In this document: positions 1 to 7,188 of the stretch, in pieces
Layout of the letters: every line of letters starts with the position of its first letter
How positions within the stretch are numbered: position 1 is the first letter of the stretch
DNA from: an uncultured Bacteriovoracaceae bacterium
Lineage (GTDB): Bacteria; Bdellovibrionota; Bacteriovoracia; Bacteriovoracales; Bacteriovoracaceae
DNA: 9,562 nucleotides
Assembly (NCBI GenBank): GCA_937952395.1
Contig: CALFYV010000228.1
Span: 1 to 9,562, forward strand
Direction of reading: 5' to 3'
Translations under genes and position numbers: made by a program
The notes under the pieces: generated by a model
What the model was told of the DNA's origin: nothing
Seen by the model: only the letters and a program-made list of their open reading frames with translations
Databases searched by the model: none

Positions 1-188
1 AAGATTTTTTAACCATTACTCCTGGAATTAGATTAAAAAACAGTGAAAGCAATGATCAAAAAAGAGTGATGACTCCAAGAGAAGCGCTGGATACCGGAAG
101 TGATTTCATTGTGATTGGTCGCGCGATTACTAATAGCGCACATCCTGCTAAGGAGCTTGAAGCTATTATTGAGGAATTAGACAAATGA
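1..188 (+). CDS. pyrF: Orotidine 5'-phosphate decarboxylase, C-terminal fragment
   Basis: This is the last 61 residues of a gene that enters from the left edge; the first complete codon is at position 3. The enzyme decarboxylates orotidine 5'-phosphate to UMP, the last step of pyrimidine synthesis, in the cytoplasm. The visible part has the family's late TIM-barrel motifs: FLTITPGIR, where the segment before PGIR ends a barrel strand, and FVIGRAIT followed by AxxP, which forms the phosphate-binding end of the barrel. The catalytic D-x-K-x-x-D motif would lie upstream and is not in the window. The TGA stop (186-188) overlaps the pyrE start as ATGA, so the two genes of UMP synthesis are translationally coupled. 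The identity is well supported by the motifs and by the neighbouring pyrE. Confidence 0.9.
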   Translation, partial: DFLTITPGIRLKNSESNDQKRVMTPREALDTGSDFIVIGRAITNSAHPAKELEAIIEELDK

Positions 189-793
189 ATATCGCAGAAA
201 TTCTCCTAGATAAAAAAGCCGTTCACTTGCGTCCAAATGAACCTTTCACTTGGACCTCTGGAATTAAATCTCCTATCTATTGCGACAATAGAAAACTCAT
301 GAGCTTCCCTGAAGCCAGAGAAATTATTATCAATCAATTTGTCAAAAAAATTAAAAATGATTTTCCTAATACCCAAGTCATCGCAGGAACAGCAACGGCA
401 GGTATAGCTTGGGCTAGTTGGATTGCTCAGTACCTAGATCTTCCACTTATCTATGTCCGATCCAGTAGTAAGGGGCATGGATTACAAAATTTAGTGGAAG
501 GAGTATTGAATAAAAATCAAAAAGTCGTCTTAATTGAAGATCTTATTTCAACCGGTAAAAGTTCTATAGCGGCAGCAAAAGCACTTCAAGAAGCTGGTGC
601 CGACTTGCTAACAACCATAGCAATATTCTCTTATGAATTTCCTTTTGCCCATGAGAGTTTTAAGAGTGAAAATCTAAAATACTCGACATTATCTAGCTTA
701 ACTGCTCTACTAGAAGTAGCGCTTGAAAAGAAAATTTTAACTGCCAAACAAGTTAGTGAAGTCAAAGAATGGAAGAAATCAGTCACCCCCTAA
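185..793 (+). CDS. pyrE: Orotate phosphoribosyltransferase
   Basis: It transfers phosphoribose from PRPP to orotate, giving orotidine 5'-phosphate for PyrF. At 202 aa it has the normal family length. The PRPP-binding motif is at residues 114-126 (VVLIEDLISTGKS), with the two acidic residues E118 and D119 expected in this family. The mobile catalytic loop is at 91-106 (VRSSSKGHG then QNLVEG), keeping Arg92, Lys96 and His98. The position after Arg92, usually Lys in this family, is Ser. The start ATG overlaps the pyrF stop, and a GAGGAA ribosome site lies 8 nt upstream (171-176), which supports this start. The 3' end overlaps lysA by 25 nt. It is a housekeeping cytoplasmic enzyme that probably works as a dimer, as is known for the family. 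Confidence 0.95.
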   Translation: MNIAEILLDKKAVHLRPNEPFTWTSGIKSPIYCDNRKLMSFPEAREIIINQFVKKIKNDFPNTQVIAGTATAGIAWASWIAQYLDLPLIYVRSSSKGHGLQNLVEGVLNKNQKVVLIEDLISTGKSSIAAAKALQEAGADLLTTIAIFSYEFPFAHESFKSENLKYSTLSSLTALLEVALEKKILTAKQVSEVKEWKKSVTP

Positions 794-2043
794 ATTACCG
801 AGATAAAAACCTTTACCTTGATGAAGTCAAAATTGCCGATGTCATAAAAACTCACGGTACTCCACTTTATATTTATAGTGAAAAAACCTTGATTAAAAAT
901 TTTCAGGCCTTTCAAAATGGTGCCACTAAAGCAGGAATTATTGCTCCCCTTTTTTGCTATGCCATGAAGGCCAATTCAAATAAAGACTTCCTAAGTATAT
1001 TGGCCAAGCAAGGTTCTGGTGCTGATATCGTCTCAGGCGGGGAATTAATGCGAGCTATTCAAGCAGGCATCAATCCTATGAAAATTGTTTTTAGTGGAGT
1101 GGGTAAAACCACACAAGAAATCGAGCAGGCTCTCAACGCTAGTTTACAAGGCATCTATTCATTTAATGTGGAATCATTAGAAGAATTAGAACTGATTAAT
1201 AAACTGGCCCATCAAAAAGGCAAACGTGCTCGAGTTTCTTTTCGTCTCAATCCACGAGTCAAAGCTAAAACTCATAAGTTTATATCAACTGGACACAAAT
1301 CTCATAAGTTCGGTCTAACCCAACAGGATATTTTAAAAAGTTTAGCTGAGAGTAAATACTGGTCAAGCACTAAACTAGTAGGACTCAGTATTCATATCGG
1401 AAGTCAGTTAACAGATTTATCTGCAACAAAAAAAGCAATTAAGACTTTATGTGAAACAGCACTGAAAATAAATCAAGAATTAGAATTTATTGATGTGGGT
1501 GGCGGACTTGGGCTTAATTATGAGGCCAAACAAAAGGTCGCAACAATTGCAGACTATATGAAACTCGTTCATCAAACCACTTGGTATATGTATGAAAAAC
1601 AAAAAAAAGTAAGACCCCGTTTGGTTTTTGAACCTGGCCGTATCATAGCCGCAAGAGCTGGTGTCTACATCACCAGTATTCTGAGACATAAAGATTCCGC
1701 CGGTGCTCGTTTCATGATTGTCGATGGCGGGATGAATGATTTCGTTCGCCCTTCTCTTTATAATGCTTATCATGAGATTTATCCTGGAGTTCAAAACGAT
1801 GGAAAAATAGTTCCCATCGATATCGTCGGGCCAATTTGCGAGAGCACAGATTTTTTCGGAATGCAAAGAAAATTGCCCCCCATGAAAGCAGGGGACTTTA
1901 TTGCTATTGCTGACACCGGAGCTTATGGCCAAACCATGTCAAGTAATTACAACTTAAAAGTTCGATCTGCTGAAATTTTAGTAACGAAAGATGGTGAAAT
2001 AAAGCTCATCACGCCTAGAGAACAATATCATCAATTGCGCTAA
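769..2043 (+). CDS. lysA: Diaminopimelate decarboxylase
   Basis: It decarboxylates meso-diaminopimelate to L-lysine, the last step of lysine synthesis, and so competes with peptidoglycan synthesis for meso-DAP. It is a fold-type III PLP enzyme of the alanine racemase/ornithine decarboxylase group, 424 aa, normal length. Visible motifs are YAMKAN with the PLP lysine at K67, HIGSQ (209-213), the phosphate-binding GGGLG (244-248), EPGR (288-291), the CESxD substrate motif (357-361) and DTGAYG (382-387). An in-frame TGA at 757-759 lies just before the ATG, so 769 is the first possible start. It begins inside pyrE with no clear ribosome site, so translation probably depends on coupling to pyrE. 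The TAA stop lies 4 nt from the stop of a convergent gene, leaving no room for a terminator between them. Confidence 0.95.
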   Translation: MEEISHPLNYRDKNLYLDEVKIADVIKTHGTPLYIYSEKTLIKNFQAFQNGATKAGIIAPLFCYAMKANSNKDFLSILAKQGSGADIVSGGELMRAIQAGINPMKIVFSGVGKTTQEIEQALNASLQGIYSFNVESLEELELINKLAHQKGKRARVSFRLNPRVKAKTHKFISTGHKSHKFGLTQQDILKSLAESKYWSSTKLVGLSIHIGSQLTDLSATKKAIKTLCETALKINQELEFIDVGGGLGLNYEAKQKVATIADYMKLVHQTTWYMYEKQKKVRPRLVFEPGRIIAARAGVYITSILRHKDSAGARFMIVDGGMNDFVRPSLYNAYHEIYPGVQNDGKIVPIDIVGPICESTDFFGMQRKLPPMKAGDFIAIADTGAYGQTMSSNYNLKVRSAEILVTKDGEIKLITPREQYHQLR

Positions 2044-2047
2044 TTTT

Positions 2048-2794
2048 TTATTTACGTAATATCTTTCCAGAACCAATGTGTTCCAAATTATGATAGTAAT
2101 GAATACTTAATTCATTAGATAAATCTGATTTTTTTATTTGAAAAAAAGTATTGGGACCAGATTGGAAAAAATATTGACCAGATAAATTCTCGAGAGTTTT
2201 GTAGCCACCACTACCCCTAATTTGACCAGTTAGGTAAGCTGAACCGTTTCTGTATAAAATCACCTCATTATCGCTATCAATACTTTCTCTATCTTCACTA
2301 CTTTCTAAGACTAAATTGATTAAATGCTTTTCACCACTCCACTCGCCCTTAAAAATGTTAATTTCTCCTTCATAAGACCCTTGTAAAGACTTTAAATTAT
2401 CTGATAGCTTTTTGACTTCTTTCATTTTTGAAAGATTAGGTTTTAAATCGATAGGCTCAAATATTTTTTCTTCTATGAGAGAATTATTTTTTGTTTGTTT
2501 TTTTAAAGCTGAAGATTTAACCCCAACTTCTTGCTCCAATGAACTATCCTCATTCTTAACACTTTTTTCTTCATTAATGTAAATTTCCCCTTCTTCGTCC
2601 AATCGCCTTAATTCCATTTCCCCAGGAAGAATGCCACGTCTTTGTTCTTCTGGATCAAGATTTTCTGAAACAATTAACTGCTCTTCGTCCAAAACACTAG
2701 CTTGTTCATTAACTGACTTTTAACTAAAAAAATTAGCTCCACCAAAGGCAAAAACTATAATAAGAACCGATATTAGTATAAAAAGTCTTCTCAT
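2048..2794 (-). pseudogene. Membrane-anchored acidic protein of unknown function, split by an in-frame stop
   Basis: I do not recognise the family. The reading frame from ATG 2794 to the TAA at 2050-2048 is 248 codons plus stop. It is open except for one TAA at codon 25 (2722-2720). Before that stop it encodes MRRLFILISVLIIVFAFGG, a basic start and a hydrophobic segment typical of a signal anchor, and a GGAAATTAGGTGG-type ribosome site precedes the ATG. After the stop the frame continues with an acidic, charged linker (about codons 35-120). A compact C-terminal domain rich in Gly and aromatic residues follows (motifs GSYEGEINIF, GEWSG, GQYFF). The downstream part alone could only start at TTG 2692, which has no good ribosome site. 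I infer one original gene with a recent nonsense change, or a sequence error. Intact codon structure elsewhere argues against long decay. Confidence 0.65.
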
Positions 2795-2861
2795 AACCAC
2801 CTAATTTCCTCAAGTTTAAGCCAAAAACCTTAAGATTCAAAGCTTTAATGTCGAACAACAA

Positions 2862-2890
2862 TTGACGCAGATCTGGATTGGACTGATAAT
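2862..2890 (+). promoter_or_regulatory. Sigma70-type promoter of the small Lys-rich gene
   Basis: TTGACG (2862-2867) is followed after exactly 17 nt by GATAAT (2885-2890). Each hexamer matches 5 of 6 bases of the sigma70 consensus at the ideal spacing. The predicted transcription start is near 2897, only about 16 nt before the ATG at 2913. The TTG of the -35 box is in frame with the gene and could be mistaken for its start codon. Confidence 0.6.
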
Positions 2891-2912
2891 GAAGAAGGAG
2901 AAATGGGCCCAA

Positions 2913-3164
2913 ATGAAAACAAATCCCCTAGGTATTATCCAAGCATTCTACGAAACTCATAAAAAACTATTTAAGGATTTCCCTGAACTCAAAGAATTTA
3001 TGGAAGAAGTTAATCTACTTCTTGAGCAACATAATGGCTCCCCTTTTGAAAAAGCCAAGTATGCCCATGAACTGCTAGAAAAAAAACTAGAAAAAGATAT
3101 CTATCCGGCAATGAAAAGAATGGCCAAAGACGCCAAGAAATCGACTAAGAAGAAAGCGTCTTAA
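2913..3164 (+). CDS. Small helical Lys-rich protein of unknown function
   Basis: I do not recognise this 83-aa protein. It has no signal peptide or membrane segment. Apart from a Pro-containing turn it looks largely helical and highly charged, and it ends in a very basic tail (KRMAKDAKKSTKKKAS), which could bind nucleic acid or be an unstructured tail. The frame is open back to TTG 2862 and has another ATG at 2889. However, TTG 2862 is the -35 box and ATG 2889 overlaps the -10 box of a strong predicted promoter, so both would lie outside the transcript. ATG 2913 has GGAG (2897-2900) 12 nt upstream, a slightly long spacing. The gene diverges from the interrupted gene on its left and its stop lies 10 nt from a convergent gene on its right. 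Confidence 0.6.
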   Translation: MKTNPLGIIQAFYETHKKLFKDFPELKEFMEEVNLLLEQHNGSPFEKAKYAHELLEKKLEKDIYPAMKRMAKDAKKSTKKKAS

Positions 3165-3174
3165 AGTATCAAAA

Positions 3175-3405
3175 CTAGTTTTTTATAATAATACCAGCTC
3201 TGTAACCCGTATTATCTTCTTTTTTAACACAACTTGCATCTGCTGCAACAACTTTAACTTTATCGTTTTCAAGTTGTTCTAACTCAATCCTTATATTTGC
3301 CTCACAACCTGCAAGTGTGTGGCCTTCGATTTCAATTCTTTCAGTTGACAGAGCAAGTACAGAGAAACTTACTAATAACAATGATCCTATTAATAATTTT
3401 TTCAT
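3175..3405 (-). CDS. Small exported protein of unknown function
   Basis: This 76-aa protein has an N-terminal signal peptide (MKK, then hydrophobic LLIGSLLLVSFSVLA to about residue 19), so the mature form is about 57 residues in the periplasm or outside. The mature part has two cysteines (C34 and C59) that could form one disulfide, and alternating patterns suggesting a few beta strands (ERIEIEGH, NIRIELEQL, KVKVVAADA, AGIIIKN). The family is not recognised. The start is well supported: AGAGGT lies 5 nt before the ATG. It looks monocistronic, with its own AT-rich upstream region and a convergent neighbour 10 nt beyond its TAG stop. Size, signal peptide and ribosome site all favour a real gene. 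Confidence 0.7.
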   Translation of the reverse strand: MKKLLIGSLLLVSFSVLALSTERIEIEGHTLAGCEANIRIELEQLENDKVKVVAADASCVKKEDNTGYRAGIIIKN

Positions 3406-3434
3406 TTTTAACCTCTTAAGATTTATTCATACAA

Positions 3435-3440
3435 ATTATA
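3435..3440 (-). promoter_or_regulatory. Candidate -10 element for the 76-aa exported protein
   Basis: On the minus strand this reads TATAAT, a perfect -10 hexamer, about 30 nt before the start codon. No good -35 hexamer is found 16-18 nt upstream, and the region is very AT-rich, so chance cannot be excluded. Confidence 0.35.
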
Positions 3441-3509
3441 TTTAGAATATATACAATTCAGTCATTATCTCAGACTTTGAGATGCAAAACGAGGCACTTT
3501 GAAATGAAT

Positions 3510-3547
3510 ATAGGGGGTGTTAGAAAACTAACACTAGGCTATTTTTT
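3510..3547. terminator. Stem-loop with T-run, possible terminator
   Basis: A perfect 7-bp stem GTGTTAG/CTAACAC (3517-3523 and 3528-3534) closes a 4-nt AAAA loop. An outer ATAG/CTAT pairing (3510-3513 and 3539-3542) extends it across a small internal loop, and six T's follow at 3542-3547. It lies about 20 nt beyond the amidase stop codon, so it may end the gltX-to-amidase transcript. However, the T-run is on the side expected for + strand transcription, where no gene reads in nearby. It could instead be a two-way terminator, or a control site for the 76-aa protein whose start is about 110 nt away. Confidence 0.4.
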
Positions 3548-3567
3548 CAATAAGTTAAGGCGCTAGA

Positions 3568-4755
3568 TTAAAGCTCAAACCCTCTAACTATAGCATTAAA
3601 ATAAGAAGTTGAAACAGCTTCAATCCGAGGTGAAGTTTCAGAAACATGAGAATGCTCTAGCTCCATGGCTTCTTCGGCATTATCAGCACAGCTCGGTTCT
3701 CCGAGAATTGAAGGTGCTTGGATTTCACGGGTCATCATTAAACCTCGAGAGTAAACACCAGGAGAATGATAAATGGAGTAGTTTTTAATATAGGGAGCAA
3801 TATGTTTTTCAGGGTCAACTATTTCAATATTAAGATTTTTATTGAACTCTTCAACCAAGTACTTGGCCACAGGTATAGAACGATCAATATGATCGGTTAA
3901 CAGCATTCTTAAAAAATGATAGCGGTAATTTTTGTATTTAAAATACTCTCCCTCTAGCGCTCCAGGAACAAAGGCCATGGTGAAATTATCTTTTGAAGGA
4001 ATATAATACCCATCTCTTCTTTTAACACCGCAAGAATTGAAATGAATGCTGATGGCCAAATCTGGTTTAAAAGCATTTATCTTTTTTACCCTTTCATAAA
4101 GATCTGCTCTGACAAAATCAGAGAAAGCATTTTTAATGGTTAGATTTTCTAAACGCTTGCGTTCAATTTCTTTTTCTTTACCTTCCGGGTAGATAGATAA
4201 AGCTTCTCGGAAATAATCAGTTCGCTTGAATTTAAACCATTGCTCATAACTAAGACCAAAAGAACTCTGAGCAATAGCACCTCTGGTTAATAAAACTTCA
4301 ACTCCAATGGCTTCAAGTTTCTTTTTAAGGTTTATCGCCGTATAAAAATTAATATCCCCTTCTTTAACCAGAAGTTTTTTATAGTTATTAACTTCTACTG
4401 GCAATTGCAGAAAGTGGCGCTCTTCTTGTTTGGAATACTTGCCACCAAAATGACCAGGGTCTAGTGCAATTTTAATTTTTTGTTTGAAAGGTGGTTGAAT
4501 TTCTTCTGCTAAACTCATTGCTTCGGCAAAGAGCTTTAGATTGTATTCCAACTTAAACTCGGCATCATAAATGTGAAGCTGATTATCAACAAAGGAATAG
4601 TAGCTCTCAACCGCTTCATCTTTTTTAATAAAACTTTTAATCCTCTCTTCAAGAGCCGATTGAGTTTTCTGATTTTGGTATTTGTCAAAATCACTTAACT
4701 TATATGAAGCAAAAACATAACTGGTTAGAAAAATGATAAAAACAACATATCTCAT
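3568..4755 (-). CDS. Exported N-acetylmuramoyl-L-alanine amidase (Amidase_3 type)
   Basis: It is predicted to cut the bond between N-acetylmuramic acid and L-alanine in peptidoglycan, using zinc, in the periplasm or outside the cell. The 395-aa protein has a signal peptide (residues 1-17), then a helical region (about 18-90) before the catalytic domain. Zinc ligands are visible as H102 in IALDPGHFGG, E132 in the KEGDINF segment and H238 in AISIHFNS. The catalytic Glu is probably E353 in ILGEPSC. The gaps between these motifs (about 106 and 115 residues) are longer than I expect for AmiA/AmiC enzymes, implying two inserted segments, including a charged stretch at 171-205. Its ATG overlaps the upstream gene's stop as ATGA, so the two are coupled. 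Roles in daughter-cell separation, wall remodelling or attack on prey wall are all possible; the sequence does not decide. Confidence 0.85.
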   Translation of the reverse strand: MRYVVFIIFLTSYVFASYKLSDFDKYQNQKTQSALEERIKSFIKKDEAVESYYSFVDNQLHIYDAEFKLEYNLKLFAEAMSLAEEIQPPFKQKIKIALDPGHFGGKYSKQEERHFLQLPVEVNNYKKLLVKEGDINFYTAINLKKKLEAIGVEVLLTRGAIAQSSFGLSYEQWFKFKRTDYFREALSIYPEGKEKEIERKRLENLTIKNAFSDFVRADLYERVKKINAFKPDLAISIHFNSCGVKRRDGYYIPSKDNFTMAFVPGALEGEYFKYKNYRYHFLRMLLTDHIDRSIPVAKYLVEEFNKNLNIEIVDPEKHIAPYIKNYSIYHSPGVYSRGLMMTREIQAPSILGEPSCADNAEEAMELEHSHVSETSPRIEAVSTSYFNAIVRGFEL

Positions 4756-5675
4756 TTTATTTTAACCCTTACTTTATCTTTGGTAGAATCAATATCCAAA
4801 TCCTCGGCGTTTAAAACTTCTTTCAAAGGAATGTTTAGCCCTACTTCCAATTCGGCAACAAAACGACCTCTTTCTAAAGGCTTTTTTAAAGGAAAGGAAA
4901 ATAGGGTTTCCCGATTTTTAGCTTCAACATCGAAATCATTTTGGGATAGACGTCGATTAATCAGTGTCTTTCTTTTTCTAAGAAAGCGTTTTTGCACAAG
5001 AGAGAGATCATAAACATAAAGTGCTGCATCTAACTCTCCGTTCATATCAAAGGTTATAGCATCAGAAGTTAATTCAAAATTCTGAATGCCAGCTCGTAAC
5101 GGCGCCAAGGTTTTAAAAGCATCAAGAAAAGAAATCTCATATTTAACTTTTATCTTCTTCAAATTTGATTCAAAACTCTCGTGTTGATTTTTCTTGAAAA
5201 GTATAATGAGATTTTTGGAAGAATTTACTTTTAATGTAAGATCTTCACCAATAAGAGTAAGTTTAAAAAATTCATCTGCGGGTACATCTTTAGGTAAATC
5301 ATTAAACTTAATATCAACACTAGCCTGAACATCGTAATCAAAAACTTCAACAGGAACTCTAACAACAATATTACAAGAATATGCTACCCGATCATAGATA
5401 GCGACATTGCGGCAAATCCTTTGAACCTCATTTCGGCAAACCCCTCTGTTACAAACTCGGTTGATCACATCATAGCATTGAGTTTGATATCCTATGAACA
5501 CACGACGGTAACAAATACTTGTTTCGTTACGATATTCATACTCAATATGAGTCTTTTGGCTTTGAAGTTCGTATTGATATGAAGAACTCTCTCCTTGGAA
5601 GCGAAAACTTTGCTCATCTTGAGTGCTTGCCCACAAAAAATTTACTGTCGTTAAAAAAATGAAAAGAAGCTTCAT
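4752..5675 (-). CDS. Exported six-cysteine protein of unknown function, coupled to the amidase
   Basis: I do not recognise the family. The 307-aa protein has a clear signal peptide (MKLLFIFLTTVNFLWAS, cleavage near residue 17) and no later membrane segment. The first mature third holds six cysteines within 47 residues (C55, C67, C75, C80, C88, C101), compatible with three disulfides, spaced in a YRR/CRN-rich segment. No other cysteine occurs in the protein. The rest (about 105-307) has alternating patterns suggesting one or two beta-sandwich domains (VEVFDYDVQASVDIKF, FVAELEVGLNIPL). The start is supported by AAGG about 8 nt upstream. Its stop overlaps the amidase start by 4 nt, so it is likely made in step with the amidase and may guide, inhibit or activate it; this partnership is inferred from position only. 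Confidence 0.8.
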   Translation of the reverse strand: MKLLFIFLTTVNFLWASTQDEQSFRFQGESSSYQYELQSQKTHIEYEYRNETSICYRRVFIGYQTQCYDVINRVCNRGVCRNEVQRICRNVAIYDRVAYSCNIVVRVPVEVFDYDVQASVDIKFNDLPKDVPADEFFKLTLIGEDLTLKVNSSKNLIILFKKNQHESFESNLKKIKVKYEISFLDAFKTLAPLRAGIQNFELTSDAITFDMNGELDAALYVYDLSLVQKRFLRKRKTLINRRLSQNDFDVEAKNRETLFSFPLKKPLERGRFVAELEVGLNIPLKEVLNAEDLDIDSTKDKVRVKIK

Positions 5676-5693
5676 GCTTAGCCTTTGATAATT

Positions 5694-5702
5694 GTTATAT
5701 CA
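5694..5702 (-). promoter_or_regulatory. Candidate extended -10 promoter of the six-cysteine protein/amidase pair
   Basis: On the minus strand this reads TGATATAAC: a TATAAC hexamer (5 of 6 consensus) preceded by the TGn of extended -10 promoters. It sits in the 70-nt gap after gltX. The predicted start of transcription would be only about 12 nt before the ATG. No clear -35 is seen, which extended -10 promoters tolerate. The pair may otherwise be transcribed from the gltX promoter. Confidence 0.3.
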
Positions 5703-5745
5703 TTTAGGTTCTCGCAGCATAAAACAAGAAGCAAGGAAAAGAATC

Positions 5746-7188
5746 TTACATTTGAAGAACTGAATCAACGCGTGCTTTGAGCACGCTCACAGGTGTTAAT
5801 GGAATTAATTGCTTAAGCTCTGGCCCATGATCACGACCGGTCAAACAGATACGAGTACCCATAAATAATGGCTTACCCTTGATTTTAAGTTCATTTTTTA
5901 TATGATCAAGCCAAGAATTCAAAGTTTTCTCATCAATGTACTCAGCTGAAATTTTTGCCAAATCTTGTTTTAAAAAATTAGCAATCTGTGGAGTTGTTTC
6001 CCAAGCTAAAATTTCACTCAGTTTATCCGTTTTTTCAATTTTGGGGTTTTTAAGCTCTTCTAGATGGGGAAGTATTTCGGAATAAAATTGAATCTGCTCT
6101 TTGAATAAATTCACACACTCTAGTTTACAATCATGAGAACAAGAATGAAACAAATGACCCTCAGGTCTATAATCATCTATTTCTTTAATTAATACTTCAT
6201 TATCCAGAGATCTTAAATGCTGACCGTTTACCCATTTTAGTTTTTCCATGTCATAAATAGCAGGAGATTTTGAAAAACGAGTGAGATCAAATATTTTAGT
6301 TAACTCATCTAAAGAAAAAATATCTTTCTCATCTGGATGAGACCAACCCAGAAGACACAGATAATTTGCGAGAGCTTGCGGTAAATAAGATTCTTCACGA
6401 TACAAAGCTACCGAGGTCGCTCCATGACGCTTTGATAGTTTCTGCCTATCATTTCCTATAAGTAGAGAAACATGGGCCATTTCGGGCACTTCGGCTCCTA
6501 AAGCCTCGTAAATCATCAATTGTCTTAAAGTGTTTGAGAGGTGATCTTCGCCTCTGATAATATGAGTTATCTTCATTAAAATATCATCAACCACACAGCA
6601 AAAATTATAAACCGGTAAGCCTGTTGAACGGATAATAACAAAATCTCCCACCATATTTTCTGGATAGACAACTCGACCGCGAACTTTATCGTTAAGCACA
6701 TACGATTTCTGTTCAACTTTAAACCTAATGGCACCTTTCTCACCAGCTGCTAATTTTTGGGCTGCTTCTTGCCAGAACTGCTCATTCCTCCACTTGCCTT
6801 CGTAATGTGGTGGCCTATTTTCCTTAGCCGCACGCTCCTTCATCGATTCGAGTTCCTCCGGAGTACAAAAATCGTAGTAGGCCAATCCTTTCTCTACCAA
6901 TTGCTGAGCATATTTTAAGTAAATATCTGTTCTTTCTGACTGGCGGTAAGGGCCATATTGGCCAGGCTTATCTGGACCTTCATCATAATCCAGTCCAAGC
7001 CAATTCAGATCAGCTATTTGAAGGTGTTCATATTCACGCTTACTGCGTTCTAAATCAGTATCTTCAATTCTTAAAACAAAAGTGCCCTTCATAGCACGAG
7101 CAAAAAGATAGTTATAAATAGCAGTTCTAGCTCCCCCGATATGTAGATAACCTGTAGGTGAAGGGGCAAAACGGACGCGAACGCTCAT
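5746..7188 (-). CDS. gltX: Glutamyl-tRNA synthetase
   Basis: It charges tRNA with glutamate in the cytoplasm. The 480-aa class I synthetase has a normal length. The HIGH motif appears as HIGG (residues 16-19, within FAPSPTGYLHIGGAR), and the KMSKS motif as KLSKR (250-254). IEDTD (41-45) and RGEDHLSNT (212-220) are also typical of the bacterial GltX family rather than GlnRS. The C-terminal helical anticodon-binding part runs from about 310 to the end and closes with the family-like LTGRDHGPEL and TPVSVLKARV. An odd feature is a His/Cys cluster at 348-358 (H348, C350, H352, C354, C358) early in the anticodon domain. The start has GGAG 5 nt upstream. Whether this enzyme also charges tRNA-Gln for the GatCAB pathway cannot be told from this window. 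It is the first gene of the minus-strand run ending with the amidase. Confidence 0.95.
   Translation of the reverse strand: MSVRVRFAPSPTGYLHIGGARTAIYNYLFARAMKGTFVLRIEDTDLERSKREYEHLQIADLNWLGLDYDEGPDKPGQYGPYRQSERTDIYLKYAQQLVEKGLAYYDFCTPEELESMKERAAKENRPPHYEGKWRNEQFWQEAAQKLAAGEKGAIRFKVEQKSYVLNDKVRGRVVYPENMVGDFVIIRSTGLPVYNFCCVVDDILMKITHIIRGEDHLSNTLRQLMIYEALGAEVPEMAHVSLLIGNDRQKLSKRHGATSVALYREESYLPQALANYLCLLGWSHPDEKDIFSLDELTKIFDLTRFSKSPAIYDMEKLKWVNGQHLRSLDNEVLIKEIDDYRPEGHLFHSCSHDCKLECVNLFKEQIQFYSEILPHLEELKNPKIEKTDKLSEILAWETTPQIANFLKQDLAKISAEYIDEKTLNSWLDHIKNELKIKGKPLFMGTRICLTGRDHGPELKQLIPLTPVSVLKARVDSVLQM

Noticed and set aside
1480..1932. 150-codon minus-strand open frame
   Set aside because: It lies wholly inside lysA on the opposite strand, and its translation shows no domain or signal peptide. 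lysA is certain from its motifs.
3171..3182. AAAACTAGTTTT palindrome followed by T's at a convergent junction
   Set aside because: Its only possible stem is four A-T pairs, too weak for a terminator.
4780..5013. 77-codon + strand open frame
   Set aside because: Antisense to the six-cysteine exported protein; Ser/Phe/Lys-rich translation typical of a shadow frame, with no ribosome site.
5742..5751. AATCTTACAT, matching part of the protease inverted repeat (8444-8453)
   Set aside because: It overlaps the gltX stop codon, lacks the second arm and is AT-rich, so chance is the simplest reading.
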